Source: Clostridiaceae bacterium | Lineage (GTDB): Bacteria > Bacillota > Clostridia > DSM-8532 | Length of the DNA: 64,000 nt | NCBI GenBank assembly: GCA_012521705.1 | Contig: JAAYLX010000027.1 | Coordinates: 81,582 to 145,581, forward strand | Direction of reading: 5' to 3' | Shown here: positions 10,659 to 20,062 of the stretch, piece by piece | How the letters are laid out: every line of letters begins with the position of its first letter | Position numbering within the stretch: the stretch's first letter is position 1 | Program-made: the position numbers and the translations under genes | Notes under the pieces: model-generated | Databases searched by the model: none | What the model saw: only the letters and a program-made list of their open reading frames with translations | What the model was told of the DNA's origin: nothing

Positions 10659-11840
10659 TTAGATAATCATCATTTTTATTCTGTCCATAGCCTCTACAAC
10701 ATTTTTTCTGTTCCCGAAGGCAGTCAGGCGGAAATAGCCTTCGCCGTTATCACCAAAACCTGCTCCCGGGGTTCCCACTATACTGCAGTTGTTGAGAAGG
10801 AAATCAAAGAACTCCCATGAAGACATATTATTCGGGCATTTCAGCCAGATATACGGTGAATTGGTGCCCCCTGTAAACCAAATGCCAAGGTCGGTCAAAG
10901 TATCAGCTATAATGCTTGCATTTCCAAGGTAGTAATTTATCTGCTCTTTTATCTGATTCATTCCCGCTTCTGTAAATACTGCCTCTGCCCCTCTTTGCAC
11001 TATGTAGGGCACTCCGTTGAATTTGGTTGTCTGTCGTCTCAGCCACAGCTTATTCAGGGGGACTTTATCTCTTACAAGTTCATGGGGTATAACGGTATAA
11101 CCGCATCGGGTTCCGGTAAATCCGGCAGTTTTTGAGAGGGAGCAGAACTCAATGGCGCAGTTCCTGGCGCCGGGTATCTGAAAAATGCTTGTGGGGAGGC
11201 TTTCATCCTTAATAAACACTTCATAGGCGCTATCAAAGAGAATGACTGCATCCCTCTCCAGGGCCCAATCCACCCAGATTTTTAATTGTTCTTTTATATA
11301 AACAGCTCCGGTAGGATTGTTGGGTGAACAGATATAAACTATGTCCCCTTCAGTTTTCCCGTCGGGCAAAGGCAAAAAGTTATTCTCTTTATTACCGTTA
11401 ATAAATTTGATTTTCCGGCCGGCCATTATATTCGTATCCACATACACAGGATAGACCGGGTCAGGAATGATTACCGTATTGGCGGAATCAAATATGTCCA
11501 GGATGTTGCCGATATCGCTTTTTGCTCCGTCACTTATGAACACTTCACTTGTGTCAAGCTTGACGCCTTTTTTGGCATAGTAATCGCATACGGCCTGTCT
11601 TAAGAAACCGTATCCCTGCTCTTCCCCGTAGCCTTTGAAGGTATCGGCACTTCCCATCTCCGAAACAGCTTTGTGCATTGCCTCCACCACCGCCGGGACA
11701 AGAGGAAGGGTGACATCCCCTATTCCAAGCCTGATAACGTCTTTTTCAGGGTTTTGCTGTTTGTATTCATTAACTTTTTTTGCAATCAGTGAAAAAAGAT
11801 AGCTGTCTTTTAATACTAAAAAATTATAATTTATTTTCAT
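10659..11840 (-). CDS. dapL: LL-diaminopimelate aminotransferase
   Basis: Transfers an amino group from glutamate to tetrahydrodipicolinate, making LL-diaminopimelate for lysine and peptidoglycan in one step. It is a class I/II PLP aminotransferase of 393 aa. Motifs include RLGIGDVTLPL near residue 42, the PDPVYPVYVDTN loop, CSPNNPTGA and the PLP-lysine segment SLSKTAGFTGTRCGY. With dapF nearby (13.6 kb) it supports the DapL route to meso-DAP. It is the last gene of the long minus-strand run from 21.15 kb, 29 bp after pyrG. Its glutamate requirement fits the surrounding nitrogen cluster. Confidence 0.93.
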   Translation of the reverse strand: MKINYNFLVLKDSYLFSLIAKKVNEYKQQNPEKDVIRLGIGDVTLPLVPAVVEAMHKAVSEMGSADTFKGYGEEQGYGFLRQAVCDYYAKKGVKLDTSEVFISDGAKSDIGNILDIFDSANTVIIPDPVYPVYVDTNIMAGRKIKFINGNKENNFLPLPDGKTEGDIVYICSPNNPTGAVYIKEQLKIWVDWALERDAVILFDSAYEVFIKDESLPTSIFQIPGARNCAIEFCSLSKTAGFTGTRCGYTVIPHELVRDKVPLNKLWLRRQTTKFNGVPYIVQRGAEAVFTEAGMNQIKEQINYYLGNASIIADTLTDLGIWFTGGTNSPYIWLKCPNNMSSWEFFDFLLNNCSIVGTPGAGFGDNGEGYFRLTAFGNRKNVVEAMDRIKMMII

Positions 11841-11869
11841 AATAAAACCCTCTTTTTAATCCCAGATTG

Positions 11870-13480
11870 TCAAACTGATTGTGAATCAGCATCCAGTGCT
11901 GCTTCTAAAAGCCCCATAAACAATGGGTGGGGCTTGTTTGGCCTGCTCTTGAATTCCGGATGATACTGGACTCCTATAAAATACTTTTTATCGGGAAGCT
12001 CAACTGCCTCAACCAGCTTGTTGTCGGGTGATGTTCCGCAAAACACCATTCCGTGTTTACTGAAAAGCTCCCTGTATGAATTGTTGAATTCATATCTGTG
12101 GCGGTGCCTCTCGCTTATCAACAACTTGCCATACAATTGCTGAAATTTTGTCCCTTCCTGTGTTTTACAGGGATAAGCCCCCAATCTCATGGTTCCGCCT
12201 TTATTGATAATTCCAAGCTGATCTTCCATCAGGTGAATAACCGGATGAGGGCCGTCCTCCTTAAACTCGGATGAATTGGCATCCTGAAGGCCACAAACAT
12301 TGCGGGCAAACTCTATTACGGCTATCTGCATACCAAGGCAGATTCCAAGATAGGGTATATTGTTTTCCCTTGCATACTTGCAGGCGGTAATTTTCCCTTC
12401 AATACCCCTGTCACCAAATCCGCCGGGTACAATAACTCCATTTATTCCACCCAGTTTCTCAGCGACATTCTCTTCTGTCACACATTCGCTGTCCACCCAT
12501 TTAATTTTTACTTTGGCGCCTGTATGATATCCTGCGTGATTTAAACTTTCAATAATTGAAAGGTATGCGTCAGGAAGCTTGACATACTTGCCCACAATGG
12601 CAATAACAACTTCTTTCTGGCGATTTTTAATTTTCATCACCATATCTTCCCATTCGGTCAGATCCGGCGCTTTGGTTTTTAAATTAAGCTCCCGGCAAAC
12701 CACCTCGTCAAGGCCGTTTTTATGAAGCATAAGGGGCGCTTCATAAAGGCAAGGCAGGGTAAGGTTCTCAATCACACAGTCGGGCTTGACATTGCAGAAC
12801 AGGGATATTTTTGCCTTGATATCATCGTCCATGGGCTCATCGGCACGGGCAATGATAATATCCGGTGAAATACCCATAGCCCTTAATTCTTTGACCGAAT
12901 GCTGGGTAGGCTTTGATTTATGTTCGTTGGAACCCTTCAGAAAAGGAACCAGTGTAACATGAATAAAAAGGCAATTTTCATTACCTTTTGCAAGAGAAAT
13001 CTGTCTTATGGCCTCCAAGAATGGCTGGCTTTCTATGTCTCCCGTGGTTCCGCCGATTTCTGTTATCAAAACGTCGCAACCGCTTTTTTCTGCGCCATTG
13101 TATATAAAATCTATTATTTCACCCGTTATATGAGGGATGACCTGAACTGTCTGCCCCAGATATCCTCCGGTTCTTTCCCGGTTAAGTACATTCCAGTAAA
13201 CCTTTCCCGAAGTCAGATTGGAGAATCTGGTTAAATCCTCATCTATAAACCTCTCATAATGTCCCAGGTCAAGATCGGTTTCAGCTCCGTCATCGGTTAC
13301 GAACACTTCACCATGCTGGAAGGGGCTCATCGTCCCGGGATCCACATTCATGTACGGATCCAGCTTCTGAGCTGCAACCTTCAACCCTCTTTGTTTCAAT
13401 AATCTCCCCAGACTTGCGGCGGTAATACCTTTTCCAAGTCCGGACACAACTCCACCCGTAATAAAAATAAATTTTGTCAT
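11870..13480 (-). CDS. pyrG: CTP synthase
   Basis: Converts UTP to CTP using ATP and glutamine-derived ammonia. It is 536 aa, the standard length. The N-terminal synthetase domain begins [17 protein letters not shown] and includes the [16 protein letters not shown] motif. The C-terminal glutamine amidotransferase has LGICLGMQ (nucleophile Cys) and QYHPEFKS (His, Glu). It sits between dapF and dapL in the nitrogen operon and, with carA, adds a glutamine-dependent nucleotide branch to it. Confidence 0.97.
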   Translation of the reverse strand: MTKFIFITGGVVSGLGKGITAASLGRLLKQRGLKVAAQKLDPYMNVDPGTMSPFQHGEVFVTDDGAETDLDLGHYERFIDEDLTRFSNLTSGKVYWNVLNRERTGGYLGQTVQVIPHITGEIIDFIYNGAEKSGCDVLITEIGGTTGDIESQPFLEAIRQISLAKGNENCLFIHVTLVPFLKGSNEHKSKPTQHSVKELRAMGISPDIIIARADEPMDDDIKAKISLFCNVKPDCVIENLTLPCLYEAPLMLHKNGLDEVVCRELNLKTKAPDLTEWEDMVMKIKNRQKEVVIAIVGKYVKLPDAYLSIIESLNHAGYHTGAKVKIKWVDSECVTEENVAEKLGGINGVIVPGGFGDRGIEGKITACKYARENNIPYLGICLGMQIAVIEFARNVCGLQDANSSEFKEDGPHPVIHLMEDQLGIINKGGTMRLGAYPCKTQEGTKFQQLYGKLLISERHRHRYEFNNSYRELFSKHGMVFCGTSPDNKLVEAVELPDKKYFIGVQYHPEFKSRPNKPHPLFMGLLEAALDADSQSV

Positions 13481-13558
13481 ATCATTTCATTCCTTTTCTC
13501 TTGCTAAAAAGTATATCTCTTTTGTTCATGCATAAATGAACTTTATAATTCAAAAACT

Positions 13559-14395
13559 TCATATTTCGATTACGCCCTCAAATACCTTGACGCAGCCTCC
13601 GGTCATGAGAACCCTGTCATCGGTGTAGTTTATAATAAGCTCGCCTCCGGCAAGAAGCACCCGGATGTCCTCACCCTTGTTGCAGTATCCGTTTAACACC
13701 GATGCAACTGCCGCTGCGCAGGCTCCCGTCCCACAAGCAAGTGTTTCCCCGCTTCCGCGTTCCCATACGCGCATTTTCAACGTATTTCTGTCAATCACCC
13801 TGACGAACTCAGTATTGACCCTTTCAGGGAATACTTCATGATTCTCGAAGCATGGCCCCAATTCGGTCAGATTAAGGCTGTCCACATCATCAAGGAAAAC
13901 CACGGCATGGGGATTGCCCATGGAAACGCAGGTGATTCCATAGGTTTGGTTTCTGACTTTTAATGGGGCGTTTATAACCCTGTCTCCCGGTAACAAAACC
14001 GGAATTTTTGAAGGATCGAGCTCCGCTCTTCCCATGTCCACTTTAACCGATGTTACAAAACCGTTTTCCGTGTTTACATCAAGAGTTTTAATTCCGCTTA
14101 AGGTTTCTATCTTTATCCGGTCCTTTATGCAAAGGCCGTTGTCATAGAGGTATTTGGCAACACAGCGGATTGCATTTCCGCACATTTTGCCCTCACTTCC
14201 GTCAAGGTTGAACATTCTCATTTTTGCATCAGCAATACTGCTTCTGCATATCAAAACAATTCCGTCACCACCTATTCCAAAATGACGGTCAGATAAAGTG
14301 ACGGCAAGTTTTTCAGGACTTTCTATTTCCCTTTCAAAACAATTAATGTATATATAATCATTCCCGCATCCGTGCATTTTCGTAAACTCAAGCAC
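13559..14395 (-). CDS. dapF: Diaminopimelate epimerase
   Basis: Epimerises LL- to meso-diaminopimelate. Both catalytic cysteines are visible, in GKMCGNAIRC and in LACGTGACAA, along with the N-terminal FTKMHGCGNDY motif. I place the start at the GTG at 14395 (MLEFTKMHG), because GGAGG lies 9 nt before it; the ORF-track GTG two codons earlier is only 3 nt from GGAGG. The length is then 278 aa. If the upstream carA frame is restored, carA would run into the first codons of dapF, giving normal overlap and translational coupling. Confidence 0.93.
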   Translation of the reverse strand: MLEFTKMHGCGNDYIYINCFEREIESPEKLAVTLSDRHFGIGGDGIVLICRSSIADAKMRMFNLDGSEGKMCGNAIRCVAKYLYDNGLCIKDRIKIETLSGIKTLDVNTENGFVTSVKVDMGRAELDPSKIPVLLPGDRVINAPLKVRNQTYGITCVSMGNPHAVVFLDDVDSLNLTELGPCFENHEVFPERVNTEFVRVIDRNTLKMRVWERGSGETLACGTGACAAAVASVLNGYCNKGEDIRVLLAGGELIINYTDDRVLMTGGCVKVFEGVIEI

Positions 14396-14410
14396 GTCCA
14401 CCTACCTCCT

Positions 14411-15460
14411 TTATAAAAGCATCAAACAAATAGTCCGTATCTTTGGCCCCCCGCAACCTTCGGGATGGAACTGCACTGAGAAGGTGGGTGAATTAAGATA
14501 TTTAATTCCTTCGCAGGTATTGTCGTTCATATTTATGAATGAAAGCTGCGCAATTGACTGGTCAATGCTTTCATTGGTAACACAATATCCGTGATTCTGG
14601 CTTGTTATATAAACCCGGTCGGCTTTCAGATCCTTGACAGGCTGGTTGGAGCCCCTGTGTCCGTATTTGAGTTTTCTTGTTTCAAAACCGTGGGCAAGTG
14701 CCAATAGCTGGTGCCCGAGGCATATGCCGAAAATGGGAACCTTCTTGTTTATAAGCTGCTTTAAATTGTTAATAATCCCCGGATTATCGGCGGGATCTCC
14801 CGGTCCGTTGGACAGCATTATGCCGTCCGGATTCTCTGCAAGTATTTTTTCGGTTGTTGAATCATAGGGAAGCACGATCACCCTGCAATCTCTTTTTGCC
14901 AGCTCTCTTACGATGTTTTCTTTATACCCGAAATCTAGAAGAACAATGGTATATTTACCATTGTCGTTAGCAGTTATTTTTTCTTTTACAGAAACACTTT
15001 CCACAGCCTGTTTTACCTTATAGGCCCTTATTTCATCCAAATCCGCTTTTTCAGGGTTTCTGGTAATAAGACCGTTCATTGTACCATGTTCGCGCAATGT
15101 CTTGGTCAGTTCCCTGGTATCGATTCCGCATAACCCTGGTATATTGCGCTCTTTCAAAAAGGTATCAAGATCACCTTTGCTCCTGAAATTGGAGGGGTTT
15201 TTGCACACATCCCTGGCAATGCAGCCATATGCTGCAACAGATTTACTTTCAAAATCCTCCGGTATAACACCGTAATTTCCTATAAGCGGATAAGTATGCA
15301 TTATTATCTGCCCATAATAGCTTTTATCGGTGAGGGTCTCAAGATACCCTGTCATACCGGTTGTAAAGACGATTTCCCCCAGCACTTCGCCTTCCGCTCC
15401 GAAAGAATAACCTTCGAATATTTTTCCTGTTTCAAGTACCAAGAACGCTTTATTCTGCAT
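14411..15460 (-). CDS. carA: Carbamoyl phosphate synthase small subunit, C-terminal frameshift
   Basis: Glutaminase subunit that feeds ammonia to CarB. The amidotransferase triad is intact: Cys247 in FGICLGHQ, His332 and Glu334 in FHPEG. Just after this the frame is lost in a run of six G (14447-14452 on the plus strand as C). The encoded tail PKIRTICLMLL is not CarA-like, whereas the +1 frame reads KDTDYLFDAFIKEV, which matches the family end. One extra G restores a protein that ends inside the dapF start. This could be a sequencing error, a slippery or phase-variable tract, or early decay. A second carA lies in the pyr operon at 42.3 kb and has a different defect. Confidence 0.9.
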   Translation of the reverse strand: MQNKAFLVLETGKIFEGYSFGAEGEVLGEIVFTTGMTGYLETLTDKSYYGQIIMHTYPLIGNYGVIPEDFESKSVAAYGCIARDVCKNPSNFRSKGDLDTFLKERNIPGLCGIDTRELTKTLREHGTMNGLITRNPEKADLDEIRAYKVKQAVESVSVKEKITANDNGKYTIVLLDFGYKENIVRELAKRDCRVIVLPYDSTTEKILAENPDGIMLSNGPGDPADNPGIINNLKQLINKKVPIFGICLGHQLLALAHGFETRKLKYGHRGSNQPVKDLKADRVYITSQNHGYCVTNESIDQSIAQLSFINMNDNTCEGIKYLNSPTFSVQFHPEGCGGPKIRTICLMLL

Positions 15461-15501
15461 TTTCCCCTCCAGCTATTAATTGAGAGCTAATTTACCCCCA
15501 A

Positions 15502-16071
15502 TTAATATTCATATATTTTCAGAATTTCCTCGGCCACCTTTCTCTTTGGCAACCTCATATCCATGGCTTGTTTTTCAATATATCTGTGGGCCTCGGCTTC
15601 AGTCATGGAAAGATTAGAAATCAAAATACACTTGGCTCTGTCCACAATTCGGATATCTTCAATTTTTTGCATCAGCTTCAGGTTTTCTTCCCTTATCGCC
15701 TTGATCTTTTTACTTGTCGCCGAAGCCAGTCTTAACGCATTCCAAAGCAAAGAATTGTTAATTGGTTTTGCTATTGTGATAACGCCGTATTCCTCAACCC
15801 GGTAGGATATCTCATCAAAGACTTCAGATTTAACCAGCAGAATTACCTGGCTCGTTTTTTTCACGGCAATGTCCCTGGCAAGATTTGCGCCGAATTCGTC
15901 CGGAAGAGGAGAATTTACGATGCACAAATCATAGTCTTTATCAATCAAAACCCGCCTCGCTTTTCCGGCGTCAGAGACAGAGTCGATATCTTTAACGGAC
16001 GCTTTCTGCAATATCTTTGTCAAATATTCAGTACTTTTATCTGAAAATGATACAATTAGCGCACTGTCCAT
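15502..16071 (-). CDS. ANTAR-domain RNA-binding antiterminator (paralog 2)
   Basis: Second ANTAR regulator, 189 aa, the same length as paralog 1 and closely similar throughout: MDSALIVSFSDKS at the N-terminus, YDLCIVNSPLPDE at the pseudo-receiver strand 3, and IEDIRIVDRAKCILISNLSM leading the ANTAR helices. The strand 3 position is Asn (VNSP) where paralog 1 has Asp (VDSP), so this copy may not be phosphorylated there. It is the sixth gene of the glutamate synthase operon, placed to autoregulate through the hairpin and terminator at the operon's 5' end. The ATG is preceded by a GGGA-type site. Confidence 0.9.
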   Translation of the reverse strand: MDSALIVSFSDKSTEYLTKILQKASVKDIDSVSDAGKARRVLIDKDYDLCIVNSPLPDEFGANLARDIAVKKTSQVILLVKSEVFDEISYRVEEYGVITIAKPINNSLLWNALRLASATSKKIKAIREENLKLMQKIEDIRIVDRAKCILISNLSMTEAEAHRYIEKQAMDMRLPKRKVAEEILKIYEY

Positions 16072-16145
16072 AGCATCCCATCTTTCTCATACCTCCCCTG
16101 TGGCTGTTTTTTGACTTCCCCCTGTAAAATCTTCCGGTGTTCAGG

Positions 16146-16862
16146 TCAGTTATATGTGTACATCTGCTTATACGGGTTTTTAGCATTTGGTGTAAGCTTG
16201 TAAAAAGGTCTTCCCAGGATTTCATCCATGTCAACACCGAACAATTCTGAAAATTCTGTCAGGTATTCCTTAATTGAATCAATATCAGATTCATCTGCGG
16301 TGTTCATGCAGACCTGTTTGGGAAGGTACTTAAGCTTTTTGGGGCTTCTTATAAAGATCTGGCCTCCGTGCATTCCCGTACCTGTAAAGTTACCCACAGG
16401 AACATCTTCAGAGTTCAGGCCCAATACAATGATGATTCCTCCGGCAAGGTATTCACCCAAAAAGCTTCCGGTGGTTCCTCCAACTACAATAACCGGCTTT
16501 TTGTCCTTATATTCCTTCATATGTATACCTGTGCGGTATCCGGAATCACCTTTCACATAAATCTTTCCGCCACGCATGGCGTATCCCAGAGCATCTCCGG
16601 CATTTCCGTTAATAATTATTTTTCCGTCATTCATTGTATCTCCGACGGCATCCTGGGCATTTCCGTTCACTACTATGGTGGCTCCGTCAAGATAAGCGCC
16701 CAGCGCATTTCCGGGCGTACCGTTTATAGTGATTGTCTTTCCTGAGGCGCCGCTTCCGATGAAACGTTCACCGTAACAACGGTCAATAACAACATCCTCA
16801 TCAGTGTTCCGGATTATTTCATTAAGAGATCTATATCCCAAATCATGCGCCAATAGATTCAT
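16146..16862 (-). CDS. Glutamate synthase GXGXG domain protein (GltB C-terminal module)
   Basis: Stand-alone version of the C-terminal beta-helix domain of the glutamate synthase large subunit, 238 aa. The repeated glycine pattern is plain (GSGASGKTITINGTPGNALG, later NAGDALGYAM, and GGTTGSFLGEYLAGG). In GltB this domain is structural and positions the amidotransferase and synthase domains around the ammonia tunnel. Here the enzyme is split into separate modules, an organisation known from archaea and some clostridia. It overlaps the preceding oxidoreductase gene by 20 nt, with GGGAGG 8 nt before the ATG. Confidence 0.92.
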   Translation of the reverse strand: MNLLAHDLGYRSLNEIIRNTDEDVVIDRCYGERFIGSGASGKTITINGTPGNALGAYLDGATIVVNGNAQDAVGDTMNDGKIIINGNAGDALGYAMRGGKIYVKGDSGYRTGIHMKEYKDKKPVIVVGGTTGSFLGEYLAGGIIIVLGLNSEDVPVGNFTGTGMHGGQIFIRSPKKLKYLPKQVCMNTADESDIDSIKEYLTEFSELFGVDMDEILGRPFYKLTPNAKNPYKQMYTYN

Positions 16863-18090
16863 TTTTTATACCTCCCAGTTTTTCTGCCCGCGTCTTCCTG
16901 CTGAAGGCCATAAGTCCCGGCATCTTGCAGATAAGTTCAAAATTCAGCGTGTCAAGCGGAGTCCTTTCCCTGATGAGCGAAGTATATATTCCCGCCTTCT
17001 CAATATTTCCAATAAGAATAAATCCATTTAACCTGTTATTTGAATAAAACAGCTTCTTATAGTTTTTTTGTTCGGAATCAGAATATACTTCTCCGGTATA
17101 GGTTCCCGCAGTCATTATGTGAAGACCGAACAAGCCGATTGAGTTCATGGGGAACGCCTTGTCAAATACAAAATCAACTCCCGACATATTCATTCCCGCG
17201 CACTCTCCCTGCATGTAAGCATTTGGAAGAAGTGCCATTACCTTAGCTTCCTCTGAGGAAATATCAATACTCTCGCTGCAGTCACCCGCCGCATAGATGT
17301 CCGGGATTGAAGTTCTGCATCTTTCATCTATGATAATGCCTCTGTTTGTTTTCCCTCCTATATCCTTTATCAGGGATATATTGGGTCTCACACCGACTGC
17401 CAGCACCAGTACGTCAAACTCAATTTCCGTATTGTCGCTCAGATATGCGATATTCCCCTCGAATTTCGCTATCTGCTGTTTCAAATAAAACTTTATATTA
17501 TGCTCTTCAAGGTGCCCTTTTACTATTGCAGAGCTTTCTTCATCAAGAATACTTGAAAGAACTTTAGGGGCAAGGTCCACACAGGTAATCTCAACATTCT
17601 TTTTACTGATTCCCTCGGCACATTTGAGGCCTATGAGGCCCGCTCCCACAATAAGTACCTTCATATTCTCCTTAAGTACGTTGTCCAGGGCCCTGGCATC
17701 ATCGAGGGTGTAAAAAGTGAATTTATTTTTGACCTCGTCCAGTCCCGGCATGGGCGGAACAAATGGCGAAGATCCGGTACAAACCAAAAGTTTGTCATAA
17801 CTTACAGATGTTCCGTCATCAAGGATGACCTGCTTTTTCTCAGGCTCAATCCTTACTGCGGTTTTATTAAGCATGAGTTCGCACTTATTGTCTCTGTAAA
17901 AATTGTCACCCCTGTATTTCATTCTGTGTTCGTCGGTTTTGCCCAATAAAAGGTATGAAATAAGCGGCCTTGAATAAACATGATGACTTTCATTGCTGAT
18001 TATTACAATGCTGCCCTCTTTATCATTTCTGCGGATCGCCTCAACCGCGCCCACCGCAGCAGTAGAATTACCGATAATTACATATTGCAT
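16843..18090 (-). CDS. FAD/NAD(P)-dependent oxidoreductase of the glutamate synthase operon
   Basis: Pyridine nucleotide-disulfide oxidoreductase-fold flavoprotein, 415 aa from the preferred start MQYVIIGNST at 18090, which has AGGAAAGGGG upstream and lies 2 nt after the 4Fe-4S gene stop. It has an N-terminal FAD dinucleotide motif (GNSTAAVGAVEA, a variant of GxGxxG), a second nucleotide motif (IVGAGLIGLKCAE) and the C-terminal FAD motif (DIYAAGDCSES). There is no CxxxxC redox disulfide, so it resembles NADH oxidase or rubredoxin reductase-like proteins. With the 4Fe-4S neighbour it probably supplies electrons from NAD(P)H to the synthase, replacing GltD; the electron path is inferred. Confidence 0.88.
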   Translation of the reverse strand: MQYVIIGNSTAAVGAVEAIRRNDKEGSIVIISNESHHVYSRPLISYLLLGKTDEHRMKYRGDNFYRDNKCELMLNKTAVRIEPEKKQVILDDGTSVSYDKLLVCTGSSPFVPPMPGLDEVKNKFTFYTLDDARALDNVLKENMKVLIVGAGLIGLKCAEGISKKNVEITCVDLAPKVLSSILDEESSAIVKGHLEEHNIKFYLKQQIAKFEGNIAYLSDNTEIEFDVLVLAVGVRPNISLIKDIGGKTNRGIIIDERCRTSIPDIYAAGDCSESIDISSEEAKVMALLPNAYMQGECAGMNMSGVDFVFDKAFPMNSIGLFGLHIMTAGTYTGEVYSDSEQKNYKKLFYSNNRLNGFILIGNIEKAGIYTSLIRERTPLDTLNFELICKMPGLMAFSRKTRAEKLGGIKNESIGA

Positions 18091-18092
18091 AC

Positions 18093-18527
18093 TTAAGCAC
18101 CCCTTTCCTCGAACACGATTGCTCCGTTGGGACAACCCAGAACACATTGGGGAACTCCCGCATGAGTCTTTATACAGAGCTCACATTTCTGAATTGCTCC
18201 GTCATCGGAGGGCTGAACTGCGCCATAGGGGCAGGATAATACACAGGTATAGCAGCCAATGCACTTTTCCTTGTCGATTGTTATGATGCCGTCGTTCTTT
18301 GAAAGTGCGCCTGTTATGCAACCCTTCACACAAAAGGGCTCATCGCAGTGGCGGCATGAGACCGCAAAACTTATACCGTCCATTTCCTCAATCCTGATTC
18401 TGGGACTGATTTCAATGTCTTTTAAGACTAAAGCCATGTCTTTTCCGCCCGTTGATGCAAATGCGCAATAATATTCACACAAGTGACAACCAAGGCACCA
18501 TTTTTCATTCACATAAACACGTTTCAT
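18093..18527 (-). CDS. 4Fe-4S ferredoxin-type electron-transfer protein
   Basis: Polyferredoxin of 144 aa (start MKRVYVNEKW at 18527, favoured over the longer ORF). The cysteine clusters CLGCHLCEYYC, CRHCDEPFCVKGC, CIGCYTCVLSC and CELCIKTHAGVPQCVLGC predict up to four 4Fe-4S centres, as in HycB/DmsB-like subunits. It lies between the synthase and FAD oxidoreductase genes with almost no spacing, so it probably carries electrons between those two proteins in the cytoplasm. Confidence 0.92.
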   Translation of the reverse strand: MKRVYVNEKWCLGCHLCEYYCAFASTGGKDMALVLKDIEISPRIRIEEMDGISFAVSCRHCDEPFCVKGCITGALSKNDGIITIDKEKCIGCYTCVLSCPYGAVQPSDDGAIQKCELCIKTHAGVPQCVLGCPNGAIVFEERGA

Positions 18528-18556
18528 TACTTTTACACCACCAGAATGCAATTATT

Positions 18557-20062
18557 CTATTCCCCCGCATGCTTGATTCCCAATATCTCAAGCTCTTTCT
18601 CATTAAGACCCACACCTCTTAGCATGAGCCGGTTGCCCTTAAGGGCTTCTATTGAGTTAATGCCCATACCGCCCATCATTTCTTTAATTTCGTGTTTCCA
18701 GGCGGTTATGAGATTGACAAGTCTCTTATATCCCAGATTGGGGTTAAGGCGCTTTACAAGTTCCTCTTTTTGGGTTGCAATACCCCAGTTGCATTTACCG
18801 GTATGGCAGCTACGGCACAAATGGCATCCAAGGGCAATCAGAGCCGCAGTTCCTATGTAGACTGCATCAGCACCAAGAGCAACTGCCTTTACGACATCGG
18901 CACTGGAACGGATACTGCCTGCAACCACCAGGGAGACATTATTGCGGATACCCTCATCACGGAGCCGTTTGTCCACACTGGCCAGCGCCAGTTCAATGGG
19001 AAGCCCCACATGGTCACGAATACGTGTGGGAGCAGCGCCCGTTCCTCCCCTGAATCCGTCAATGGCAATTATGTCAGCACCGCTTCGTGCAATTCCGCTC
19101 GCAATGGCGGAAACATTATGCACAGCGGCAATTTTTACTATGACAGGCTTCGTATAGCCGGTTGCTTCCTTCAGGGAAAATACCAGTTGCCGCAAATCCT
19201 CTATGGAATAAATGTCATGGTGTGGCGCAGGAGATATGGCGTCGGAACCCTCGGGTATCATACGGGTTTTTGAAATATCCCCGACTATTTTTGCTCCGGG
19301 GAGATGTCCTCCGATACCGGGTTTAGCGCCCTGGCCCATTTTTATCTCAATTGCGGCGGAACTGTTAAGATACGCCTTGTGAACTCCAAAACGTCCGGAT
19401 GCTACCTGTACAATTGTGTTTTTGCCGTATTTATAGAAGTCCTCGTGGAGGCCACCCTCACCGGTGTTATAAAGAATACCGAGTTCGGAAGCAGCCCTTG
19501 CAAGGCTTTCATGTGCGTTATAGCTTATTGAGCCATAACTCATGGCGGAGAACATAACAGGGACCGAAAGCTCTACATGGGGAGGCATAACTTTCTTTAT
19601 ACGGCCGTTCTCGTCCCTTTCAATATTCTGGGCTTTGGAACCAAGCAGGACCTTGGTTTCCATAGGCTCTCTCAAAGGGTCTATTGAAGGGTTTGTGACC
19701 TGGGAAGCATTGAGCAGTATCTTGTCAAAATACACGGGATACTTTTCAGGATTTCCCATGCTTGACAGCAAAACTCCTCCACCCTCGGCCTGCTTATAAA
19801 TCTCCTGAATACTTTTTCCGGACCAGTTAGCGTTCTCCTTGAAGGTATGATCGGTTTTTACAATTTTCAGGGCCCTTGTCGGGCACAGGGACACACACCG
19901 GTGACAGTTCACGCATTTGGAATCATCTGCCACCATCTTTTTGATATCCTTCAGATATTCATGAACTTCGTTTGCGCATTGCCTCTCGCACACGCGGCAG
20001 GCGATGCAGCGGTCATAATTTCTTACCACTTCATATTCTGGATATATGTAATTAACAGCCAT
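18557..20062 (-). CDS. Glutamate synthase, FMN synthase domain with N-terminal ferredoxin domain
   Basis: Core synthase module, 501 aa. Residues 15-70 hold two 4Fe-4S motifs (CIACRVCERQC and CVNCHRCVSLC). The rest is the FMN-binding glutamate synthase barrel that combines ammonia with 2-oxoglutarate, with motifs GEGGLHEDFYKYG, KMGQGAKPGIGGHLPG, DGFRGGTGAAPT and the 3Fe-4S ligands CHLCRSCHTGKCNWG. The fused ferredoxin domain is typical of archaeal-type and clostridial single-domain enzymes. Its ATG overlaps the stop of the amidotransferase gene (TAATG). Confidence 0.95.
   Translation of the reverse strand: MAVNYIYPEYEVVRNYDRCIACRVCERQCANEVHEYLKDIKKMVADDSKCVNCHRCVSLCPTRALKIVKTDHTFKENANWSGKSIQEIYKQAEGGGVLLSSMGNPEKYPVYFDKILLNASQVTNPSIDPLREPMETKVLLGSKAQNIERDENGRIKKVMPPHVELSVPVMFSAMSYGSISYNAHESLARAASELGILYNTGEGGLHEDFYKYGKNTIVQVASGRFGVHKAYLNSSAAIEIKMGQGAKPGIGGHLPGAKIVGDISKTRMIPEGSDAISPAPHHDIYSIEDLRQLVFSLKEATGYTKPVIVKIAAVHNVSAIASGIARSGADIIAIDGFRGGTGAAPTRIRDHVGLPIELALASVDKRLRDEGIRNNVSLVVAGSIRSSADVVKAVALGADAVYIGTAALIALGCHLCRSCHTGKCNWGIATQKEELVKRLNPNLGYKRLVNLITAWKHEIKEMMGGMGINSIEALKGNRLMLRGVGLNEKELEILGIKHAGE

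Noticed and set aside
12920-13234. Long antisense ORFs such as the 104-aa ORF opposite pyrG and the 193-aa ORF at 18692-19273
   Set aside because: They lie wholly opposite well-supported genes, have no recognisable domains or ribosome sites, and are shadows of those genes.
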